Positions 7,498 through 16,365 of a DNA stretch of 64,000 bases are shown piece after piece. The notes under the pieces are model-generated. The model searched no databases, was not told the origin of the DNA, and saw only the letters and a program-made list of their open reading frames with translations. This DNA is from Mycobacterium kyogaense (lineage in GTDB: Bacteria; Actinomycetota; Actinomycetes; Mycobacteriales; Mycobacteriaceae). The position numbers and the translations under genes are program-made. Each line of letters begins with the position of its first letter. Positions within the stretch are counted from its first letter, which is position 1. Location of the stretch: the NCBI RefSeq assembly GCF_003254575.1, contig NZ_QJUA01000001.1:1-64000 (forward strand), in the 5' to 3' direction.

Positions 7498-9954
7498 TCA
7501 GGGGGGTGGTGGCGGCGCGGGCGGCGGCGGGCCGAGCACCGGCACGGTGATCGGCGGCAGACCCGGGATGTTGATCACGGTCTCCCCGACCGGAGGCGGC
7601 GGGGCACCCGGCGGCAACGCGCCCGGCGGAGGCGGCGGCGGAGCCGGGGCGATGCCGTTGGAGATCTGGATCGTGATGATCGACCCCGGCACCGTCTGCC
7701 CACTCGGCGACGTCCCGACGACGGTGCCGTAGGACGACCCGCTGTTCACCGGGGTCGCCTGGTCGGCGACCTGGAAGCCGGCCTCGCGCAGCCGGGCGCG
7801 CGCAGTGTCCTGGCTCATCCCCGCCACGCTCGGCACCCGCGACCCGGGCGCGCCGTCGACGTAGCGCGGGTCGGTCGGCGGCAGCGTGACATCGGTGAAC
7901 GGGGTGGTCAGGGGTTCCATCGCGGTGAACCAGGTGCGGGCCGGCTCGTTGCCGCCGAACAGATTTCCGTCGCCGCACTGACGCAGCGGGAACGAGCACA
8001 GTTCACCGGGGGAGTTGGAGTCGTCGTAGATGTAGTTCGCGGCCGCGAAGTGGTTGGTGAAACCCAGGAAGCCTGACGAGCGGTGCGCCTCGGTGGTGCC
8101 GGTCTTGCCGGACATCGGCAGGTTCCAGCCGACCGAGCCCGCCGCCCCGGCCGCGGTACCGCCGCCCTGGTCGTCCTTGCTCATCGCATTGGCCAGCGTG
8201 TTTGCCAGGCCCTCGGGCACCGCCTGCTCGCACGTCTCCGTCGTCACGGCGACCTCTTCGCCGCGGCGGTCCAGGACCTGCCCGATCGGGTTGGGCGGGC
8301 ACCACGTGCCACCGGAGGCGAGCGTGGCGGCGACGTTGGACAGTTCCAGCGCGTTCACCTCGACCGGACCCAGCGTGAACGATCCGATGTTCTGGCGCTT
8401 GATGAAGTCGGCGAGGCTCTCGTTGCTCTCGGGGTCGTAATCCCTGGCCGTCCCGGGCAGCGCGTAGGAGCGCAGCCCGAGCCGCACCGCCATGTCGACC
8501 GTGCGCTGCACGCCGACCTGCGCGATCAGCTTCGCGAATGCGGTGTTCGGCGATGTCGCCAGCGCATCGGTGACGCTCATCTGACCGCGGTAGTTGCCCG
8601 CGTTCTGCACACACCAGGTAGCCGGTGGGCAGCCCTTGGCGCCGCCGGAGCCCAGCCCCTTGGCCTCGAACCGCGACGGCGCGTCGAGCGTGGCGTTGAT
8701 GCCCATCCCCATGTCCAGGGCCGCGGCGGTGGTGAACACCTTGAAAATCGATCCGGCGCCGTCACCCACCAGGGAGAAGGGCTGCGGCTGCATCGTCTCC
8801 CCGGCGTCGAGGTTCAGCCCGTAGGTACGGTTGCTGGCCATCGCGAGCACCGGGTGGCTCTCCTTACCCGGCTGGATCACGCTCATCACGCTCGCGACGC
8901 CGTCCAGGTCGGGAGCCGCGATGCCGTCGATCGACGACTTGACCGTGTTCTGCACGTCGGGGTCCAGCGTCGTCTTGATCAGATAGCCACCCTTGGCCAC
9001 CTGGTCCTTGCTGATCCCGGCGCGCGCCAGGTAGTCGAGCGCGTAATCGCAAAAGAACGCCCGGTCACCGGCGGCGATGCAGCCACGCGGAAGCTCCTTG
9101 GGCGTCGGCAGGATGCCCAGCGGCTCCTGCTTGGCGGCGCGCAGCGCATCCGCCTGGTCGGGGATGTTCTCGATCATCGTGTCGAGCACCAGGTTGCGCC
9201 GCGCCAGCGCGCCGTCGGGGTTGGTGTACGGGTTCAGCGTGCTCGTCGACTGCACCATGCCGGCCAACAGCGCGGCCTGCTGCCAGTTCAACTCCGAGGC
9301 GTTGACACCGAAGTAGGTCTGCGCCGCGTCCTGGATACCGAAGGCGCCGTTGCCGAAGGACACCAGGTTGAGGTAGCGGGTCAGGATCTCCGGCTTGGTG
9401 AAGGTCTTGTCCAGCGTGAGGGCCATCCGGATCTCGCGCAGCTTGCGCGCCGGCGTGGTCTCGATGGCGGCGCGCTTCTCGGCGTCGGTCTGGGCGATCA
9501 CCAACAGCTGGTAGTTCTTCACGTACTGCTGCTCGAGCGTCGACCCGCCGCGGGTGTCGAGGTTGCCCGACAGGTAGCCCGAGAGGCCTGTCAGCGTGCC
9601 CTGCCAGTCCACACCGTTGTGCTCGGCAAACCTCTTGTCCTCGATCGAGACGATGGCCAATTTCATCGTGTTGGCGATCTGATCGCTGGGTACCTCGAAG
9701 CGCCGCTGGCTGTAGAGCCATGCGATGACGTTGCCCTTGGCGTCGACCATCGTCGACACCTGGGGGACCTCACCCTCGACCAGTTGGGCCGATCCGTTGG
9801 CGACCACATCGGAGGCGCGATTGGACATCAGGCCGATTCCGCCGACGACGGGGAACATCAGCCCCGCGGCGATCACGCTGGCCAGAAGTACGCACCAGGC
9901 GAGCTTGATCACCGTGACCGCACGCGGCGGCCCGGCCTTGTCCTCCTCCGGCAT
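7498..9954 (-). CDS. ponA2: Bifunctional penicillin-binding protein PonA2
   Basis: The 818-residue class A PBP has a cytoplasmic basic N-terminus, one TM helix (residues 14-44), and a GT51 transglycosylase domain with the IEDKRFAEHNGVDWQG motif carrying the catalytic Glu. The transpeptidase domain has SIFK (SxxK), SPN and KTGT motifs. A C-terminal PASTA domain (VPSVAGMSQDTARARL) leads into a proline-rich tail. The protein polymerises and cross-links peptidoglycan outside the membrane. ATG 9954 is chosen over an upstream in-frame start because MPEED precedes the TM helix directly. Lengths reported for mycobacterial PonA2 are about 810 residues. Confidence 0.96.
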   Translation of the reverse strand: MPEEDKAGPPRAVTVIKLAWCVLLASVIAAGLMFPVVGGIGLMSNRASDVVANGSAQLVEGEVPQVSTMVDAKGNVIAWLYSQRRFEVPSDQIANTMKLAIVSIEDKRFAEHNGVDWQGTLTGLSGYLSGNLDTRGGSTLEQQYVKNYQLLVIAQTDAEKRAAIETTPARKLREIRMALTLDKTFTKPEILTRYLNLVSFGNGAFGIQDAAQTYFGVNASELNWQQAALLAGMVQSTSTLNPYTNPDGALARRNLVLDTMIENIPDQADALRAAKQEPLGILPTPKELPRGCIAAGDRAFFCDYALDYLARAGISKDQVAKGGYLIKTTLDPDVQNTVKSSIDGIAAPDLDGVASVMSVIQPGKESHPVLAMASNRTYGLNLDAGETMQPQPFSLVGDGAGSIFKVFTTAAALDMGMGINATLDAPSRFEAKGLGSGGAKGCPPATWCVQNAGNYRGQMSVTDALATSPNTAFAKLIAQVGVQRTVDMAVRLGLRSYALPGTARDYDPESNESLADFIKRQNIGSFTLGPVEVNALELSNVAATLASGGTWCPPNPIGQVLDRRGEEVAVTTETCEQAVPEGLANTLANAMSKDDQGGGTAAGAAGSVGWNLPMSGKTGTTEAHRSSGFLGFTNHFAAANYIYDDSNSPGELCSFPLRQCGDGNLFGGNEPARTWFTAMEPLTTPFTDVTLPPTDPRYVDGAPGSRVPSVAGMSQDTARARLREAGFQVADQATPVNSGSSYGTVVGTSPSGQTVPGSIITIQISNGIAPAPPPPPPGALPPGAPPPPVGETVINIPGLPPITVPVLGPPPPAPPPPP

Positions 9955-10092
9955 GGGTACAGAGTAGCGACGCCCGCTCAGCACACCGCCCCCGAGCGCC
10001 TCCTCCTGCCTCCTGGCAGGACCTGACAAACGCCGAGGTCGCGCACCAGGTTGGGCACTGTACCGCCGGGACTGCACGGTTGTCCCAAAAAA

Positions 10093-10130
10093 GTGGTCAC
10101 GAACGTATTGCGCAAAACGCCGGTGACCAC
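10093..10130. promoter_or_regulatory. Inverted repeat GTGGTCAC...GTGACCAC between ponA2 and whiB4
   Basis: GTGGTCAC (10093-10100) is matched exactly in inverse by GTGACCAC (10123-10130) with 22 bases between. It lies in the 310-bp divergent region separating ponA2 and whiB4. Symmetry and position suggest an operator for one or both genes. The bound protein is unknown. Confidence 0.45.
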
Positions 10131-10147
10131 CTAAATTGAGCGCACAG

Positions 10148-10193
10148 TGCGATACAGGTCACACAAGGACCTCGCAGTGTGGCGTAGATCGCA
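10148..10193 (+). promoter_or_regulatory. Two CRP-like boxes upstream of whiB4
   Basis: TGCGA-tacagg-TCACA (10148-10163) matches the mycobacterial CRP consensus TGTGA-N6-TCACA at 9 of 10 positions. TGTGG-cgtaga-TCGCA (10178-10193) matches at 8 of 10. Their centres are exactly 30 bases apart, close to three helical turns. They sit 70-120 bases before the whiB4 start, and crp itself is 4 kb away. Regulation is inferred. Confidence 0.5.
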
Positions 10194-10264
10194 CCTAGGT
10201 GATCGACGTCGGGGAATCAGCCGTCTGCGTTGTCGGGGCGCGGCCAGAACTAAGGGGATCGCTG

Positions 10265-10621
10265 GTGTCAGTTACCAAGCCCGCCGCACGCAAGACCACG
10301 GAGAATCCTTCGGGCGATTCCATTCTGCACGGCGCGGAGGCAGAAGCCCGTATTGCTTGGGTTTCGCAAGCTCGGTGTCGCCAGACTGATCCCGACGAGC
10401 TGTTCGTCCGCGGCGCCGCACAGCGCAAGGCCGCGGTCATCTGCCGGCACTGCCCCGTCATCGCCGAGTGCGGCGCCGACGCTCTCGACAACCGCGTGGA
10501 GTTCGGTGTGTGGGGCGGGATGACCGAGCGTCAGCGTCGCGCCCTGCTCAAGCAGCACCCGGATGTGGTCTCCTGGTCGGACTTCTTCGCCGCTCAGCGC
10601 AAACACCGCAGCGCGGGCTAG
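10265..10621 (+). CDS. whiB4: Redox-sensing Fe-S regulator WhiB4
   Basis: The 118-residue protein has the four WhiB cysteines (C38, C60, C63, C69; spacing C-x21-C-x2-C-x5-C) that ligate a 4Fe-4S cluster, the GVWGG turn at 81-85, and a basic helix QRRALLKQH for DNA contact. WhiB4 senses oxidants and represses antioxidant genes in M. tuberculosis. GTG 10265 gives the same length as the M. tuberculosis protein; longer frames start inside the regulatory region. It is divergent from ponA2 and convergent with bagB, as in M. tuberculosis. Confidence 0.95.
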   Translation: MSVTKPAARKTTENPSGDSILHGAEAEARIAWVSQARCRQTDPDELFVRGAAQRKAAVICRHCPVIAECGADALDNRVEFGVWGGMTERQRRALLKQHPDVVSWSDFFAAQRKHRSAG

Positions 10622-10679
10622 AGGCTTAAGTCCTTCCCGGGCGTCAAAATTTGCCTGGGGTCATCTGATCGCCGACCGA

Positions 10680-10702
10680 GCGGCCTGACTGTGTCAGGCC
10701 GC
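10680..10702. terminator. Terminator-like hairpin between whiB4 and bagB
   Basis: GCGGCCTGAC (10680-10689) and GTCAGGCCGC (10693-10702) form a perfect 10-bp stem with a TGT loop. It overlaps the last codons of bagB and lies 59 bases after whiB4. No T-tract follows on either strand, as is common for mycobacterial terminators, so it may act weakly in both directions. Confidence 0.55.
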
Positions 10703-11827
10703 TGTCGTCTCTCCGGTGATCTGATCGGCGATGGCGCGGAGCGCCTCGAGGTCCGACACGTCGAACGGCAGGGACGGCACACCAACGATCGCCACATGGG
10801 GGTTGGCGCCGGTGAAGCGCGACAGCAGCCGCACCTCCCGCTTGGCCGTCGACGCCCGGTCGGCATGCACCCGCAGCACCCCGGCCGTGAGCGAGCCCGG
10901 ATCGGAGCCGTCCAACTGATCGGCGGCCTTGCTGGCCGTGTCTGAGTTCAGGTCGCACAGCGTCGGGTGGGTTCGGTTGAGGATCAGCCCGGCCAGCGGC
11001 ATGCGCTCCGAGGACAGCCGGTCGACGAAGAACGATGCCTCGCGCAGGGCGTCCGGTTCCGCCGCCGAGACGACGACGAACTGGGTGCCGCGGCGCTTGA
11101 GGAGTTCGTAGGTCCGGTCGGCCTTCTCCCGGAACCCGCCGAAGGTCGCGTCCAGCGACTGGACGAAACCGGCTGCGTCCGAGAGCATCTGGGAGCCCAG
11201 GATCGTCGACATGCCCTTCATCGCCAGGCCCACCGCGCCGGTGACCAGGCGGCCGATGCCCCGGCCGGGTGCCAGCAGAACCCGCCACAGCCGGCTGTCC
11301 ATGAAGCTGCCCAGCCGCTTCGGCGCATCCAGGAAGTCCAGCGCATTGCGCGACGGCGGGGTGTCCACGACGATCAGATCCCACTTGTCTTCGGCCAGAA
11401 GCTGTCCCAGCTTCTCCATGGCCATGTACTCCTGCGTACCCGCCAGTGACGTGGCCACGGTTTGGTAGAACTGGTTGTCCAGGATGGCGTCGGCGCGCTC
11501 GGATCCGGAGTACTGGATGACCATCTCGTCGAACGTCCGGCGCATGTCGAGCATCATCGCGTGCAACTCACCGGAGACCTCCGGCGCCAACGGGACACGC
11601 TGGGGGACGTTGCCCAGATCCTTGATACCGAGTGCCTGGGCGAGCCGCTTCGCCGGGTCGATGGTCAGCACGACGACGGTGCGGCCGTACTCGGCGGCCC
11701 GCAGCGCCATCGCGGCGGCCGTCGTGGTCTTCCCGACCCCGCCCGCGCCACAACACACGACGACGCGATTGGCCCTGTCGCGCAGGATCGACCCCATGTC
11801 CAGGGCCACCGGAGCGGTGCTCATCAT
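10694..11827 (-). CDS. bagB: Get3/ArsA-like ATPase BagB (Rv3680 type)
   Basis: The 377-residue protein has the deviant P-loop [10 protein letters not shown] at 26-35, a switch motif LTIDPAKR, the VVDTPPS Walker B region near 152-158, and a Met-rich/hydrophobic middle ([16 protein letters not shown]) as in Get3-like chaperone ATPases. BagA and BagB of M. tuberculosis are described as paired Get3-like ATPases linked to cell-wall and redox tolerance. No arsenite-binding cysteine set is evident. It follows bagA by 10 bases in the same operon. Two ATG codons (11827, 11824) are possible starts. Confidence 0.92.
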   Translation of the reverse strand: MMSTAPVALDMGSILRDRANRVVVCCGAGGVGKTTTAAAMALRAAEYGRTVVVLTIDPAKRLAQALGIKDLGNVPQRVPLAPEVSGELHAMMLDMRRTFDEMVIQYSGSERADAILDNQFYQTVATSLAGTQEYMAMEKLGQLLAEDKWDLIVVDTPPSRNALDFLDAPKRLGSFMDSRLWRVLLAPGRGIGRLVTGAVGLAMKGMSTILGSQMLSDAAGFVQSLDATFGGFREKADRTYELLKRRGTQFVVVSAAEPDALREASFFVDRLSSERMPLAGLILNRTHPTLCDLNSDTASKAADQLDGSDPGSLTAGVLRVHADRASTAKREVRLLSRFTGANPHVAIVGVPSLPFDVSDLEALRAIADQITGETTAA

Positions 11828-11837
11828 CTGCCTCTCG

Positions 11838-12869
11838 TCACCGCACGCCCTGCTGGGCGAGCGCTTCGGCCAATTCGTACAGACTGCCGAGATCGACGCC
11901 GTCGGCGATTGCCGGCAGGTCGAGGCGCGGGACCGCGAGATCGGTCAGCTGCTCGGCGCTTTCCGCCCGCGCCGCGATACGCGTTGCGTGCTGGATCGTC
12001 TCGGTCAGCAGCCCTGCGAAATCGTTGTCCGACAACGTGATCCCTGCACTCGACAGTCCCGCGCGGACCTCGTCGGCGTCGATGCCGCCCTCGGCCGCCT
12101 TGGCCAGATCGTCAGGCGGTAGGTACGCCGGGATGTTGCGGTTGATGATCACCGAACCGATCGGCAGTTCCATCTCGCGCAGTTCGGCGATCGCCTCCAG
12201 GGTCTCCTGCACCGGCAGCGCCTCGAGCAGCGTGACCAGGTGGATCGCGGTGAGGTCGGAGTGCAGCAGCCGCACCACGCCGTCGGCCTGCGAGTGCACC
12301 GGTCCACCCTTGGCCAGATCGGACACCGCCTTGGTCACGTCGAGGAAGCGTGCGATCCGGCCCGTCGGCGGCGAATCGACGACCACCGCGTCGTAGTAGC
12401 CGTACTTGCCCTTGGCTTCCTTCGGGGTGCGGGTGACCACCTCTTTGATCTTCCCGGTGAGCAGCACGTCCCGTAGGCCAGGAGCGATCGTCGTCGCGAA
12501 TTCGACGGCTCCGATGCGGCGCATCGCGCGCCCGGCCAGCCCCAGGTTGTAGAACATGTCGAGGTATTCCAAGAACGCGGCCTCGGTGTCGACGGCCAGG
12601 GCGTTGACCTGCCCGCCGCCCTCGGCGGTCGCGATCTTGACTTCCTCGTACGGCAGCGGCGGGACGTCGAAGAGCTGCGCAATGCCTTGCCGCCCTTCGA
12701 CTTCCACGAGCAGCACCTTGCGCCCCCCGGCGGCCAGGGCCAGAGCCAGCGCGGCTGCGATCGTCGACTTACCGGTGCCACCTTTGCCGCTGACGAAATG
12801 CAGGCGCGCCTCGGTCAGCCGCGCCGGCCACGAACCGTGCGGTGAGCCCTCTGCTGTGGTTGCCACCAC
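11838..12869 (-). CDS. bagA: Get3/ArsA-like ATPase BagA (Rv3679 type)
   Basis: The 343-residue partner of BagB has a canonical ArsA/Get3 P-loop [10 protein letters not shown] at 27-36 with both lysines, the [10 protein letters not shown] switch near 160-169, and a C-terminal substrate-binding half without transmembrane segments. Members dimerise through the first P-loop lysine; here BagA keeps it while BagB lacks it (AGGVGKT), which suggests functional asymmetry of a heteromer. Tandem GTG codons (12869, 12866) precede the sequence. The operon is divergent from the DUF4177/RidA/MBL genes. Confidence 0.92.
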   Translation of the reverse strand: MVATTAEGSPHGSWPARLTEARLHFVSGKGGTGKSTIAAALALALAAGGRKVLLVEVEGRQGIAQLFDVPPLPYEEVKIATAEGGGQVNALAVDTEAAFLEYLDMFYNLGLAGRAMRRIGAVEFATTIAPGLRDVLLTGKIKEVVTRTPKEAKGKYGYYDAVVVDSPPTGRIARFLDVTKAVSDLAKGGPVHSQADGVVRLLHSDLTAIHLVTLLEALPVQETLEAIAELREMELPIGSVIINRNIPAYLPPDDLAKAAEGGIDADEVRAGLSSAGITLSDNDFAGLLTETIQHATRIAARAESAEQLTDLAVPRLDLPAIADGVDLGSLYELAEALAQQGVR

Positions 12870-12914
12870 TGCATGCTAGCCATAGCGGTTCGGCCGCCGG
12901 ATAAGCTCAGCCGC

Positions 12915-13076
12915 ATGAGCGAATCGACCCGGTGGGAATACGCGACCGTCCCGTTGCTGACGCATGCGACCAAACAGATCCTCGACCAGTGGGGCGAGGA
13001 CGGCTGGGAGCTGGTGTCGGTGCTGCCGGGTCCGACCGGCGAGCAGCACGTCGCTTACCTGAAGCGCGCCAAGTGA
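12915..13076 (+). CDS. DUF4177-like small protein (Rv3678A type)
   Basis: A 53-residue protein begins MSESTRWEYATVPLLTH and contains ILDQWGEDGWELVSVLPG, the signature of the DUF4177 fold. Its function is unknown. The ATG at 12915 opens the domain directly. Its stop overlaps the RidA-like gene start as GTGA, so the two are translationally coupled. In M. tuberculosis the same small gene sits in this place. Confidence 0.85.
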   Translation: MSESTRWEYATVPLLTHATKQILDQWGEDGWELVSVLPGPTGEQHVAYLKRAK

Positions 13077-13579
13077 CGTCCGGCGGGCAGGAGCGGAGCG
13101 ACCCGGGGAATCGTCGGTGGTCCGAGCGGCTGGGCGAACTGGGTATCGCCCTGCCCGAGGTCGTCGCCCCGCTCGCGGCCTACGTGCCCGCGGTCCGTAC
13201 CGGAAACCTCGTCTACACCGCCGGGCAGCTGCCCATCTCCGGTGGTGAGCTCGTCGAGACCGGCAAGGTGGGCGCCGAGGTGTCGGTCGAGGACGCCGCC
13301 CACCTGGCCCGTCGCTGCGCGCTCAACGCGCTCTCGGCCGTCGACGCCCTCGTCGGGATCGACGCGGTGGTGCGGGTGGTCAAGGTCGTCGGCTTCGTCG
13401 CATCCGCGCCCGGATTCGGCGGCCAGCCCGTCGTCATCAACGGCGCCTCGGAACTGTTGGGGGAGATCTTCGGTGACGCGGGTGCGCACGCCCGCTCGGC
13501 CGTCGGGGTGTCGGAGCTGCCGCGCAATGCACCGGTGGAAGTGGAGCTCATTGTCGAGGTCGCCGGAGGCGACGATTAG
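13073..13579 (+). CDS. RidA/YjgF-family protein (Rv3678c type)
   Basis: The 168-residue protein has the RidA-family core: VRTGNLVYTAGQLPISGGELV near residues 43-63, CALNALSAVDA, and the distal RSAVGVSELPRNAPVEVELIVEVA. RidA proteins deaminate reactive enamine/imine intermediates; the second subfamily, to which this longer form appears to belong, is less well defined. GTG 13073 overlaps the DUF4177 stop. Residues 3-13 ([11 protein letters not shown]) are encoded by a short repeat that recurs in the zincin gene at 60 kb and look like an in-frame insertion. Confidence 0.88.
   Translation: MTSGGQERSDPGNRRWSERLGELGIALPEVVAPLAAYVPAVRTGNLVYTAGQLPISGGELVETGKVGAEVSVEDAAHLARRCALNALSAVDALVGIDAVVRVVKVVGFVASAPGFGGQPVVINGASELLGEIFGDAGAHARSAVGVSELPRNAPVEVELIVEVAGGDD
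13079..13111 (+). repeat. Copy A of a 33-bp dispersed repeat encoding [11 protein letters not shown]
   Basis: Bases 13079-13111 match 60026-60058 at 30 of 33 positions. Both copies are on the same strand and are read in the same frame, giving identical peptides; the three differences are all synonymous third positions. This copy lies right after the ridA-like start codon. It behaves like a small mobile or amplified element tolerated inside genes. Confidence 0.7.
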
Positions 13580-13594
13580 GCCGAGGTTCAGTAG

Positions 13595-14368
13595 ATGGAG
13601 CACCCCGCGTACGGACTGCTGCGGCCGGTCACCGAGACCGCGTCGGTGCTGCTGTGCGACAACCCGGGGCGCATGACGCTCGACGGCACCAACACCTGGG
13701 TGCTGCGCGGCCCCGGCACCGATGAGATGGTGGTCGTCGATCCCGGCCCGGACGACCGCGACGAGCACATCGAGCGGCTCGCCGCGCTGGGCCGCATCAC
13801 CCTGGTGCTGATCAGTCACCGGCACGAGGACCACACCGGCGGGATCGACCGGCTCGTCGACCTGACAGGCGCGGTCGTGCGGGCGGTGGGCAGCGGGTTC
13901 CAGCGGGGGATGGGCGGGCCCCTGGTCGACGGGGAAGTGATCGACGCGGCCGGGCTGCGCATCACCGTGATGGCCACGCCGGGCCACACCGCGGACTCGC
14001 AGTCGTTCCTACTCGACGATGCCGTGCTGACCGCGGACACCGTGCTGGGCCGCGGCACGACCGTCATCGACAAAGAGGACGGCGCCCTCGGCGATTACCT
14101 GGAGTCGCTGCACCGGCTGCGTGGTCTCGGCCACCGCACGGTGCTGCCCGGGCATGGTCCCGACCTCGACGATCTGGTCGCGGTCGCCGACGCCTACCTG
14201 GCGCATCGGCACGACCGCCTGGATCAGATTCGCGGTGCGCTGCGAGACCTCGGCGACGACGCCACGGCGCGGTCGGTCGTCGAGCACGTGTACACCGACG
14301 TCGACGAGAAGCTGTGGGACGTGGCCGAGTGGAGCGTGCAGGCGCAGTTGGACTACCTGCGCCGCTAG
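13595..14368 (+). CDS. MBL-fold metallohydrolase (LACTB2-like, Rv3677c type)
   Basis: The 257-residue protein has the metallo-beta-lactamase metal motif SHRHEDHTGG near 74-83 (H-x-H-x-D-H), TPGHTADS near 129-136, and a C-terminal helical extension (DEKLWDVAEWSVQAQLDYLRR) as in the LACTB2/glyoxalase-II-like group. Members include RNA nucleases and thioesterases, so the exact substrate is open. It follows ridA by 15 bases and is probably in the same operon. It converges on crp with a 4-base gap. Confidence 0.88.
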   Translation: MEHPAYGLLRPVTETASVLLCDNPGRMTLDGTNTWVLRGPGTDEMVVVDPGPDDRDEHIERLAALGRITLVLISHRHEDHTGGIDRLVDLTGAVVRAVGSGFQRGMGGPLVDGEVIDAAGLRITVMATPGHTADSQSFLLDDAVLTADTVLGRGTTVIDKEDGALGDYLESLHRLRGLGHRTVLPGHGPDLDDLVAVADAYLAHRHDRLDQIRGALRDLGDDATARSVVEHVYTDVDEKLWDVAEWSVQAQLDYLRR

Positions 14369-14372
14369 ATCC

Positions 14373-15047
14373 CTAGCGGGCCCGCCTCGCCAGCCGCTCG
14401 GAGTCGCTGATCAGCACGCTCTTGCCCTCGAGGCGGATCCAGCCGCGGTGGGCGAAGTCGGCGAGCGCCTTGTTCACGGTCTCGCGGGACGCGCCGACGA
14501 GCTGCGCGATCTCTTCCTGCGTCAGATCGTGGGTGACGCGCAGCGCGCCGCCCTCCTGCGTGCCGAAGCGCTGGGCCAGCTGCAGCAGCTGCTTGGCCAC
14601 CCGGCCCGGCACGTCGGTGAAGATCAGGTCCGCGAGGTTGTTGTTGGTGCGGCGCAGCCGGCGGGCGAGTACCCGCAGCAACTGCTCGGCGATCTCGGGG
14701 CGATCGGCGATCCACGCGCGCAGCGCCTCACGGTCCATCGACACCGCCCGCACCTCGGTGATGGTGGTGGCACTCGACGTGCGCGGGCCCGGATCGAAGA
14801 TCGACAGCTCGCCGAACATGTCCGACGGTCCCATGATCGTCAGCAGGTTCTCGCGGCCATCCGGTGAACGCCGGCCGATCTTCACCTTGCCGGTGATGAT
14901 GATGTAGAGCCGGTCGCCGGGCTCACCCTCGGCGAACACGGTGTGCCCGCGGGGAAAGTCGACAGGCTGGAGCTGCTTGGTCAGCGCGGAAACAGCGCTG
15001 GGTTCGACCCCTTGGAAGATTCCGGCCCTGGCCAGGATCTCGTCCAC
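14373..15047 (-). CDS. crp: cAMP receptor protein Crp (Rv3676 type)
   Basis: The 224-residue CRP/FNR regulator has an N-terminal cyclic-nucleotide-binding domain with the phosphate-binding cassette [17 protein letters not shown], a dimer helix, and a C-terminal winged helix ([32 protein letters not shown]). It binds TGTGA-N6-TCACA sites in mycobacteria. The GTG at 15047 has a strong ribosome-binding site (AAAGGGG). CRP-like boxes occur in this window before whiB4 and in the Ms1 RNA promoter, and an Rv3645-type adenylate cyclase lies at 39.9-41.5 kb. Confidence 0.96.
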   Translation of the reverse strand: MDEILARAGIFQGVEPSAVSALTKQLQPVDFPRGHTVFAEGEPGDRLYIIITGKVKIGRRSPDGRENLLTIMGPSDMFGELSIFDPGPRTSSATTITEVRAVSMDREALRAWIADRPEIAEQLLRVLARRLRRTNNNLADLIFTDVPGRVAKQLLQLAQRFGTQEGGALRVTHDLTQEEIAQLVGASRETVNKALADFAHRGWIRLEGKSVLISDSERLARRAR

Positions 15048-15083
15048 GTTGCCCCTTTGGAAGATGTTGGTGGTCAGACACGT

Positions 15084-15119
15084 CCAGCCGACGTCGGTGA
15101 CGACGGCTGGATCAGTCTA
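15084..15119 (-). promoter_or_regulatory. crp promoter element and leader hairpin
   Basis: On the minus strand TAGACT (15119-15114) fits a sigma-A -10 hexamer. Immediately downstream is a strong hairpin: CCAGCCG (15084-15090) pairs with CGGCTGG (15104-15110), and an inner CGTC/GACG pairing closes a GGT loop. The hairpin would form in the crp 5' leader or act as an operator. Confidence 0.45.
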
Positions 15120-15148
15120 GAGCCATGCCCTGTCGTGACCAGCCCACG

Positions 15149-15517
15149 CTACACAGAATTGGCATGTCGGGTCTGCTGAAACCCGTTATTGAGGCTGTGT
15201 GGGAACGACGCAGTCGTCGGCAAACCCGATGCGGCCGGCGCGCGCACGGGCGCCGCCGCCACCTCGCGCTCCACCCGCCGCCGGTTCTGGTCGCTGATCG
15301 CGGTGTCCAGTCCGTCGCGCACGAGTGCGTCGACGTCGCTGGCCTCGGCCTGACTCAGGAAGTCGGCAACCTCGGCTGCCGAGATGGTCTGCTCGCGCAG
15401 CCCGGCCTCCACCCTCTCGAGCCCGAAGGTCGCCAACATCAACAACCCGGGTATCAGCGCGACGAGCAACCACGACACATGCGGAAGTAAACACGGCCAA
15501 GGTCTCGGAGGGATCAC
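15149..15517 (-). CDS. Small single-pass membrane protein (Rv3675 type)
   Basis: The 122-residue protein has one N-terminal membrane helix (HVSWLLVALIPGLLMLATFGLERV, residues 13-36), a central acidic/helical region (SAAEVADFLSQAEASDVDALVRDGL) and a polar C-terminus. It occupies the position of M. tuberculosis Rv3675, between crp and nth and in the crp direction. Its function is unknown. The GTG at 15517 is the likely start. It diverges from nth over a short 76-bp region. Confidence 0.75.
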   Translation of the reverse strand: MIPPRPWPCLLPHVSWLLVALIPGLLMLATFGLERVEAGLREQTISAAEVADFLSQAEASDVDALVRDGLDTAISDQNRRRVEREVAAAPVRAPAASGLPTTASFPHSLNNGFQQTRHANSV

Positions 15518-15593
15518 GAAAAGCCCTCGTTAACGACCTTTCTGAGGTCGACTCGCCCTCTGCCGTGTCGGGGGTGGTCAGTACCCTGACGAG

Positions 15594-16358
15594 GTGACCG
15601 CGACGAGCCGTACCGGCAAATCGGTAGCCAAATGGGACCGAGAGACGCACCTGGGTCTGGTGCGGCGGGCCCGCCGGATGAATCGCACACTGGCCGAAGC
15701 ATTTCCGCATGTGTACTGCGAGCTCGACTTCACCAACCCCCTCGAGCTCACCGTCGCCACCATCTTGAGCGCGCAGAGCACCGACAAGCGCGTCAACCTG
15801 ACCACGCCCGCGTTGTTCGCCACCTATCGCACCGCGCAGGACTACGCCCAGGCCGACCGGGCGCAGCTCGAGGAACTGATCCGTCCCACCGGGTTCTTCC
15901 GCAACAAGGCGTCCTCGCTGATCCGGCTGGGGCAGGAGCTGGTCGAGCGGTTCGACGGCGAGGTGCCCGCCACTCTCGACGAACTGGTGACGCTGCCCGG
16001 CGTGGGGCGCAAGACCGCCAACGTCATCCTCGGCAACGCGTTCGACGTCCCCGGGATCACCGTCGACACCCATTTCGGCCGGCTGGCCCGGCGCTGGCGC
16101 TGGACCGCCGAAGAGGACCCGGTCAAGGTCGAGCACGCGGTCGGAGAACTGATCGAGCGTCGCGAATGGACGCTGCTTAGCCATCGGGTGATCTTCCACG
16201 GCCGGCGCGTGTGTCATGCCCGCAAGCCCGCCTGCGGGGTGTGCGTGCTCGCCAAGGACTGCCCGTCCTACGGCATCGGGCCCACCGATCCGCTGGTGGC
16301 GGCCCCGCTGGTGAAGGGCCCCGAAACGGAGCACCTGCTGGCCCTGGCCGGCCTCTAG
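15594..16358 (+). CDS. nth: Endonuclease III
   Basis: The 254-residue DNA glycosylase/AP lyase has the helix-hairpin-helix [10 protein letters not shown] with the catalytic lysine, the catalytic aspartate in [13 protein letters not shown], and a C-terminal 4Fe-4S motif C-x6-C-x2-C-x5-C ([17 protein letters not shown]). It removes oxidised pyrimidines in base excision repair. GTG 15594 is the start, and the gene leads a run of four genes (nth, thioredoxin-like, NUDIX, marP) with overlapping or closely spaced ends. Confidence 0.95.
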   Translation: MTATSRTGKSVAKWDRETHLGLVRRARRMNRTLAEAFPHVYCELDFTNPLELTVATILSAQSTDKRVNLTTPALFATYRTAQDYAQADRAQLEELIRPTGFFRNKASSLIRLGQELVERFDGEVPATLDELVTLPGVGRKTANVILGNAFDVPGITVDTHFGRLARRWRWTAEEDPVKVEHAVGELIERREWTLLSHRVIFHGRRVCHARKPACGVCVLAKDCPSYGIGPTDPLVAAPLVKGPETEHLLALAGL

Positions 16359-16365
16359 AGCGCCG

